Under the pieces are notes generated by a model that searched no databases, had not been told where the DNA came from, and saw nothing but the letters and a program-made list of their open reading frames with translations. Of a stretch of DNA of 64,000 nucleotides, positions 59,646-64,000 are shown one piece after another. A program made the position numbers and the translations under genes. Source of the DNA: Ornithinimicrobium ciconiae (GTDB taxonomy: Bacteria; Actinomycetota; Actinomycetes; Actinomycetales; Dermatophilaceae); assembly GCF_007197575.1 (NCBI RefSeq), contig NZ_CP041616.1, positions 2,666,001-2,730,000 on the forward strand. The letters run 5' to 3'. Positions within the stretch are counted from its first letter, which is position 1. Each line of letters begins with the position of its first letter.

Positions 59646-60008
59646 CTAACGGGGACCGGGGCCGACCGGCCCCAGCTGCTGGCCGCCCAGCACATGGACG
59701 TGCACGTGGAAGACCTCCTGACCGGCGTCGGCCCCGACATTGCTGACCACCCGGTAGCCACTCTCCTCGATGCCCTCGAGGCGGGCCACCTCGCGGGCGG
59801 CGGCAAACAGGTCGGCGACGCCAGCTGGATGGTCCGCGGCCATCTGACCCAGGGTGTCCTCGTGGGACTTCGGGATCACCAGCACGTGCACCGTGGCGCG
59901 TGGGGTGATGTCCCGGAAGGCCAGGACCGAGTCGGTTTCATAGACGGTGTCAGCCGGGATGGCACCGGCCACAATCTTGCAGAAGAGGCAGTCGCTGTCT
60001 GTCGGCAT
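59646..60008 (-). CDS. HIT-family nucleotide-binding hydrolase
   Basis: This is a 120-residue HINT-like protein that hydrolyses adenosine 5'-phosphoramidate-type nucleotides. The histidine triad is HVHVHVLGG near the C-terminus; CLFCKIVAGAIPA with a CxxC is at the N-terminus, often with a distant His forming a zinc site. ATG follows TACCGT by six bases. Only 13 bp separate it from phoH, and the two are cotranscribed in most actinobacteria. Confidence 0.95.
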   Translation of the reverse strand: MPTDSDCLFCKIVAGAIPADTVYETDSVLAFRDITPRATVHVLVIPKSHEDTLGQMAADHPAGVADLFAAAREVARLEGIEESGYRVVSNVGADAGQEVFHVHVHVLGGQQLGPVGPGPR

Positions 60009-60137
60009 GACCCCACGGTAGACGACCGCTGTCCGCGTGCTGCCGATGCGCCGGACGGGGCCTCAAGGTGCCTCCCGTGGCACCCACCGACGCCGGACGG
60101 GCGGGGCGCTCCAGTGCCGACCGACCGTGGCGCCTCC

Positions 60138-61514
60138 CTAGGCCGGGCGGGAGCGGGCAGAGGTGGCGACCGCCGCCAGGGCAGCTGCCACCGAGGCGAT
60201 CGCCACGGCGGCGAACGCGCTCTGCATCGATGCGGCATACAGGGCGGTGAAGACGGCGCCCACGGCGCCGAGCACGACGGCGGAGGCGAGTGCCTCGCTG
60301 ACCTGCAGGGAGGAGGAGTTGCGGCCCAGCACCTGGGGAGCTGACAGCCGCATGGTCTGCAGGGAGGTGGTCGGATAGGCCACTCCCACCCCGGTCTGGG
60401 TGATGCCCCAGATCACCAGCACGGTCCAGCCCGGCCAGTCCGTGACGATAGCCGCCACCAGCAGCCCGGTGCCCACCGTGATGATGGTGCAGCCGACCAC
60501 CATGACCCGCACCCGGTCCACGGTGTCTCGCAGCCGTCCCTGCAGCCACGATCCGCCCGCCCAGGTCACCGCGCCGACGGCCAGGGCCAGGCCGGCCTCG
60601 GTAGGGCTGTAGCCGTGCAGGTCCTGGAGCATGAGCGGCAGATAGGCCTCCGCGGCCATGAACGATGCGCCGATCGCTCCTCGGGCCGCGATCACCGACG
60701 GCAGGCCACGGCCCAGGGTGAGGGTGCCCGGTGGCAGCAGGCGCCAGGCGGCGACCCCCAGTGCCACGGCGAACGGCAGACCGATCAGCACATCCTGCAC
60801 AGAGATGTGCTCACCGCCGAGGTTGAGCACCCCGACGCTGACCGCCGCCAGCACCGCCCAGAGGATGGTGGAGACCCCGAGGTAGGGAGCGTCCTCACTG
60901 GGCTCGGTGCGCCCCAGCGCCGGCAGCAGCACAGCCATGCTGACCACCACCAGGGGGATGACGCCCAGGAAGACCCAGCGCCAGCCGACCTGGTCAACCA
61001 GGAACCCGGTGAGCACCGGGCCCACCAGCCCGGGCACCACCCACGCCGCCGCCAACAGCGAGAACATCCGGGGTCGGAGCAGATCGGGGATGCCCTGGGC
61101 GATCACGACATAGATCGCCACGATGGCCATGCCGCTGCCCAGCCCCTGCAGTGCTCGCGCGGCGACGAAGAGCTCCATGCTGGTGCTCAGCCCGGCCCCG
61201 AGCAGACCGCCGGCAAAGACGGTGGCACCGACGACCAGGACGGCGCGCGGCCCGGACTTGTCCGACCACCACCCGCCCAGGATCATCCCGATGACGCTGG
61301 CGGCGATCGTGGCGCTGAACGCCAGGGCGTAGAGGCCGAGGCCGTCGAGGGCCCGCGCAACGGTGGGCATGGCGGTGCCCACCGCGATGTACTCGACCGC
61401 GAACAACGAGATGAGGGCCGTCGTGCCGAGGGAGACCGGCCGGTGTGCCGGATCCAGCAGGGAGGGCCGTGGGGAGTCGCTCGTCGCCGGTCCGTCGGAC
61501 AGGCTCACGCCCAT
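60138..61514 (-). CDS. MFS transporter
   Basis: This is a 458-residue major facilitator protein with 12-14 spans. The first membrane segment starts near residue 28; the motif-A-like GGWWSDKSGPRAVLVVG lies in loop 2-3, and VAARALQGLGSGMAIVAIYVV resembles motif C-type glycine patterns of drug exporters. ATG lies inside the end of rsmE (10-base overlap). It sits in a housekeeping cluster that normally lacks a transporter, so it appears to be a lineage-specific insertion. Substrate unknown; drug/proton antiport is likely. Confidence 0.88.
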   Translation of the reverse strand: MGVSLSDGPATSDSPRPSLLDPAHRPVSLGTTALISLFAVEYIAVGTAMPTVARALDGLGLYALAFSATIAASVIGMILGGWWSDKSGPRAVLVVGATVFAGGLLGAGLSTSMELFVAARALQGLGSGMAIVAIYVVIAQGIPDLLRPRMFSLLAAAWVVPGLVGPVLTGFLVDQVGWRWVFLGVIPLVVVSMAVLLPALGRTEPSEDAPYLGVSTILWAVLAAVSVGVLNLGGEHISVQDVLIGLPFAVALGVAAWRLLPPGTLTLGRGLPSVIAARGAIGASFMAAEAYLPLMLQDLHGYSPTEAGLALAVGAVTWAGGSWLQGRLRDTVDRVRVMVVGCTIITVGTGLLVAAIVTDWPGWTVLVIWGITQTGVGVAYPTTSLQTMRLSAPQVLGRNSSSLQVSEALASAVVLGAVGAVFTALYAASMQSAFAAVAIASVAAALAAVATSARSRPA

Positions 61515-62248
61515 CGGGACCGGCCGCTGAGCAGGGCGATGGCCGCCGAACCTGCGGTCGAGGTGCGCAGCACGGTGTCCCCCAACCGCACTGTGCGGGC
61601 CCCGGCTGCCACGAAGGCCGCCGTCTCCTCCGGGCTGATCCCGCCCTCTGGACCGACGATCAGCAGCACCTCGCCCTGGCCGGGCAGCCCCGCCCCTACC
61701 AGCGGCTCGGTGGCCTCCTCGTGCAGGACGAGTGCCAGGTCGGAGGCAGCGATGCGGCGCACGACGGCATCCCGGTCAGCAAGGTCGGTGACGACCGGGA
61801 CCCGGGCCCGACGGGCCTGCTTCGCGGCGGCCAGCACGGTCCGCTCCCACTTCGCGTGGGCCTTGACAGCCCGGTCCCCGCGCCACGCCACGATGCTGCG
61901 CGACGCGGCCCACGGCACCACGTCGTCGACACCCAGCTCGGTGGCGACCTCGATCGCGAGCAGGTCCCGGTCGCCCTTGGCGAGTGCCTGGACGAGGGTG
62001 AAGCGCGGTGCCGGTTCCGGGGAGTGACTCACGTCGTCCACGCTCAGGTCGAGCTCACCCCTGCCGACACTGATCACCCGGCCGCGCGCCAGCCGCCCGG
62101 AGCCGTCGGCGACGACCAGCTGCTCACCGGTCGTCAATCTGGTCACGGCCGCGGCGTGCCAGCCCTCCGGTCCGTCCAGGTGCACCACATCGCCGGGCGC
62201 GACCGCGTCGAGGCGGCCGGCCCCGACGAAGAAGAGCGGCGCGCTCAC
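61505..62248 (-). CDS. rsmE: 16S rRNA m3U1498 methyltransferase
   Basis: This SPOUT-class enzyme methylates N3 of U1498 in 16S rRNA, 247 residues. The N-terminal PUA-like domain ([20 protein letters not shown]) is followed by the knotted SAM site: [17 protein letters not shown] and [23 protein letters not shown] at 62248 overlaps the dnaJ stop (GTGA). The order hrcA-dnaJ-rsmE is standard in actinobacteria. Confidence 0.96.
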   Translation of the reverse strand: MSAPLFFVGAGRLDAVAPGDVVHLDGPEGWHAAAVTRLTTGEQLVVADGSGRLARGRVISVGRGELDLSVDDVSHSPEPAPRFTLVQALAKGDRDLLAIEVATELGVDDVVPWAASRSIVAWRGDRAVKAHAKWERTVLAAAKQARRARVPVVTDLADRDAVVRRIAASDLALVLHEEATEPLVGAGLPGQGEVLLIVGPEGGISPEETAAFVAAGARTVRLGDTVLRTSTAGSAAIALLSGRSRWA

Positions 62249-63366
62249 CGTGCGGAGAAGGCTTCCTTGAGTTTGCCGAATAGTCCGTTGCTCGCCGGCG
62301 TCATCCGGCCCTCGGGCCGGGACTCCTCACGGGCCTCGGCGAGCTGACCGAGGAGCTCACGCTGCCGGTCATCCAGTTTGGTCGGCACGCGCACGTCAAA
62401 GTGCACCACCAGGTCTCCCCGGCCGGTGCCACGCAGGTGGGTGACCCCCTGGCCCGGCAGGGTGAGCGTGTCCTGCGGCTGCGTGCCGGACTTGAGGTCC
62501 ACCTCGGTGGGCCCGTCAAAGGTCTCCACGGTCAAGGACGCCCCGAGCGCGGCAGCGGTCATCGGCACCTGCACCGAGCAGTGCAGGTCGTCTCCGCGGC
62601 GCCGATAGGTCTCGTGCGGGCGCACGGCGATCTCGACATAGAGGTCTCCGGCCGGGCCGCCGCCGGAGCCGACCTCGCCCTCCCCGCCGAGCTGGATCCG
62701 GGTGCCGGAGTCGACGCCACCGGGCACCTTGAGCGTCAGGTCACGACGGGAGCGCACCCGACCCTCGCCGGCACAGTCGACGCACGGCTGCTCGATGAGC
62801 TCGCCATAACCGCGGCACTCCGGGCACGGACGGGTCGTCATGACCTGGCCGAGGAAGGAGCGCTGCACGGACTGGATCTCACCGCGGCCGGCGCACGTGG
62901 AGCAGGTCCGCGTCCCGGTGCCGGGCTGGCTCCCCGAGCCGGTGCAGGTGGAGCAGCGCGTGGCGGTGTCGATGACCAGGGTCTCCTGGCCACCAAAGAC
63001 AGCGGTCTTCAGGTCGATGTCGAGGCGGACGAGGGCGTCCTGGCCTCGCTGGGTGCGCGAGCGCGGGCCCCGGGACCCGGCACCTGAGCCACCGAAGAAG
63101 GCGTCCATGATGTCGGTGAAGCTGAAGCCCTGGCCAAAGTTCTGGGAGGCCCCGGCGTACGGATCCTGGCCGCGGTCGTAGGCCGCGCGCTTGGTGGCAT
63201 CGGAAAGCACGTCGTAGGCCTGGCTCACCTTTTTGAACTCTGCCTCGGCCTCCGGGCCGGGGTTGACGTCCGGGTGCAGCTTGCGGGCCATCTTGCGATA
63301 GGCGCTCTTGATCTCCTGCTGCGTCGCCTGACGGGGCACACCAAGGTCACCGTAGTAGTCGTTCAT
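62245..63366 (-). CDS. dnaJ: Chaperone DnaJ (DnaJ2 type)
   Basis: This DnaK co-chaperone has 373 residues. The J domain with HPD at 31-33, a Gly/Phe-rich stretch (~70-105), four CxxCxGxG zinc motifs ([32 protein letters not shown]) and the C-terminal substrate domain are all complete. ATG at 63366 with GAGAGG upstream is preferred to TTG at 63369. Position after hrcA indicates the heat-shock dnaJ2 copy; HrcA presumably represses it. Confidence 0.97.
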   Translation of the reverse strand: MNDYYGDLGVPRQATQQEIKSAYRKMARKLHPDVNPGPEAEAEFKKVSQAYDVLSDATKRAAYDRGQDPYAGASQNFGQGFSFTDIMDAFFGGSGAGSRGPRSRTQRGQDALVRLDIDLKTAVFGGQETLVIDTATRCSTCTGSGSQPGTGTRTCSTCAGRGEIQSVQRSFLGQVMTTRPCPECRGYGELIEQPCVDCAGEGRVRSRRDLTLKVPGGVDSGTRIQLGGEGEVGSGGGPAGDLYVEIAVRPHETYRRRGDDLHCSVQVPMTAAALGASLTVETFDGPTEVDLKSGTQPQDTLTLPGQGVTHLRGTGRGDLVVHFDVRVPTKLDDRQRELLGQLAEAREESRPEGRMTPASNGLFGKLKEAFSAR

Positions 63367-63375
63367 CAAACCTCT

Positions 63376-64000
63376 CTAGTTGTCCAGGATCTCGGACACG
63401 TAGTGTGCGACCGCCCGCACGGACGCCATCGTCGTCGGGTAGTCCATACGGGTCGGTCCGACCACACCCAGACCACCGGCGCTGCCGTAGGTCGTCGTGA
63501 TCACCGACGTCGACTGGAATCCCTCGTAGGGGTTCTCCGCGCCGATGCTCACCGCCACCGAGTCCTCATCCAGCAGGGTGCTCATGCTGGACATCAGCTT
63601 CAGCAGCACCACATGCTCCTCCAGGGCCTCGAGGACGGGCCCGATAGAGCTGGGGAAGTCGGTGACCACACGGGCCAGGTTTGCTGTTCCCGCGAGGACA
63701 ACCCGCTCCTCAGTCTGCGCCAACAGGGCGTCCTGCAACGAATCGACGACGACCTCGGCAACAGGGCGGTCCTCGGCAGAAATTCCCACCAGGGCCGCCT
63801 TGAGCCGCACCGGAGCCTCGGGCAGGGGCAGACCGCCCGCCTCAGCATTGAGCATCGCGCGCACCGTCTGGATGGTCTGCTCCCCGGAGAGCCCCGTCAG
63901 AGATCGCCCCACATCGACGACCCGCTGCTCCACCCGTCCGGTGTTGACGATGAGGACCACCATCAGGCGGGGCCCACCGACCGGGACCAGCTCAATATGT
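63376..64000 (-). CDS. hrcA: Heat-inducible transcription repressor HrcA (5' part beyond window)
   Basis: The C-terminal ~208 residues of HrcA run from the window edge (HIELVPVGGPRLMVVLIVNTG in the first codons) to the stop. The effector domain with VLAGTANLARV and SVAVSIGAENPYEGF, and the end GVVGPTRMDYPTTMASVRAVAHYVSEIL are typical. HrcA binds CIRCE operators of groE/dnaK operons; the DNA-binding N-terminus and promoter lie outside. The stop is 9 bp before dnaJ, so they form one operon. Confidence 0.95.
   Translation of the reverse strand, partial: HIELVPVGGPRLMVVLIVNTGRVEQRVVDVGRSLTGLSGEQTIQTVRAMLNAEAGGLPLPEAPVRLKAALVGISAEDRPVAEVVVDSLQDALLAQTEERVVLAGTANLARVVTDFPSSIGPVLEALEEHVVLLKLMSSMSTLLDEDSVAVSIGAENPYEGFQSTSVITTTYGSAGGLGVVGPTRMDYPTTMASVRAVAHYVSEILDN

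Overview
The window is chromosomal DNA from a high-GC Gram-positive bacterium, almost certainly an actinobacterium and probably a member of the Micrococcales (inference). The evidence is strong G/C third-position bias, a Corynebacterium-type gluABCD operon, a DUF222/HNH gene, a SigE-family sigma factor, a CE1758/CE1759-type flavin pair, and many start codons lying 6-7 nt after a TANNNT box without a Shine-Dalgarno sequence, as expected for leaderless transcripts. Nothing looks like a prophage, plasmid or integrated island with att sites. The window is mainly housekeeping DNA interrupted by short accessory blocks.

1-20 kb. A complete glutamate-type ABC importer (gluABCD) is followed by a bidirectional terminator and tRNA-Asn(GTT). 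Next come a small conserved gene and dnaG, an alpha/beta hydrolase and a LigD-type polymerase. A SigE-family sigma factor follows with a membrane protein whose C-terminal AMIN-like domain is out of frame, two related lipoproteins, and a small secreted peptide with a G10 tract upstream. Then come dgt with a NarL-type two-component pair, a membrane alpha/beta hydrolase, a HEEAH protein, DUF2277, a sulfurtransferase and the HNH gene.

21-36 kb. An OmpR-type response regulator precedes a sensor kinase fused in frame to a DUF4153/DUF4173 membrane domain. These are followed by dusB, a PfpI-family protein, a MazF-like toxin with a truncated antitoxin, and a Nudix-kinase fusion. A small oxidative-metabolism block follows: FMN reductase, luciferase-like monooxygenase, ABM monooxygenase, IclR regulator, and a cytosolic GMC oxidoreductase with a gluconate-dehydrogenase subunit-3-like partner. 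Two matching palindromes suggest that the IclR protein controls both its own region and the GMC pair. map and glyS follow.

36-48 kb. A znuACB-zur operon has histidine-rich stretches in all three transporter subunits and a perfect 18-1-18 palindrome covering the znuA promoter and start codon. A liv-type ABC operon contains an acyl-CoA ligase gene between its ATPases and permeases, which suggests uptake coupled to CoA activation of a carboxylic acid.

47.5-64 kb. The conserved actinobacterial run hrcA-dnaJ-rsmE-HIT-phoH-ybeY-corC-era-recO-uppS reads on the minus strand. It is interrupted by an MFS exporter and by a dihydroxyacetone kinase locus (dhaK, dhaL, and a DhaM-HPr-EI fusion). That locus carries a 32-bp tandem repeat, with inverted copies inside the dhaM reading frame. 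phoH carries a 359-residue intein with Ala at position 1 and the Trp/Cys/Thr signature of class 3 inteins, plus an apparent LAGLIDADG endonuclease domain. An AlkB-like repair gene with a LexA-like box lies between recO and dhaM. No stretch longer than 300 bp lacks a gene.
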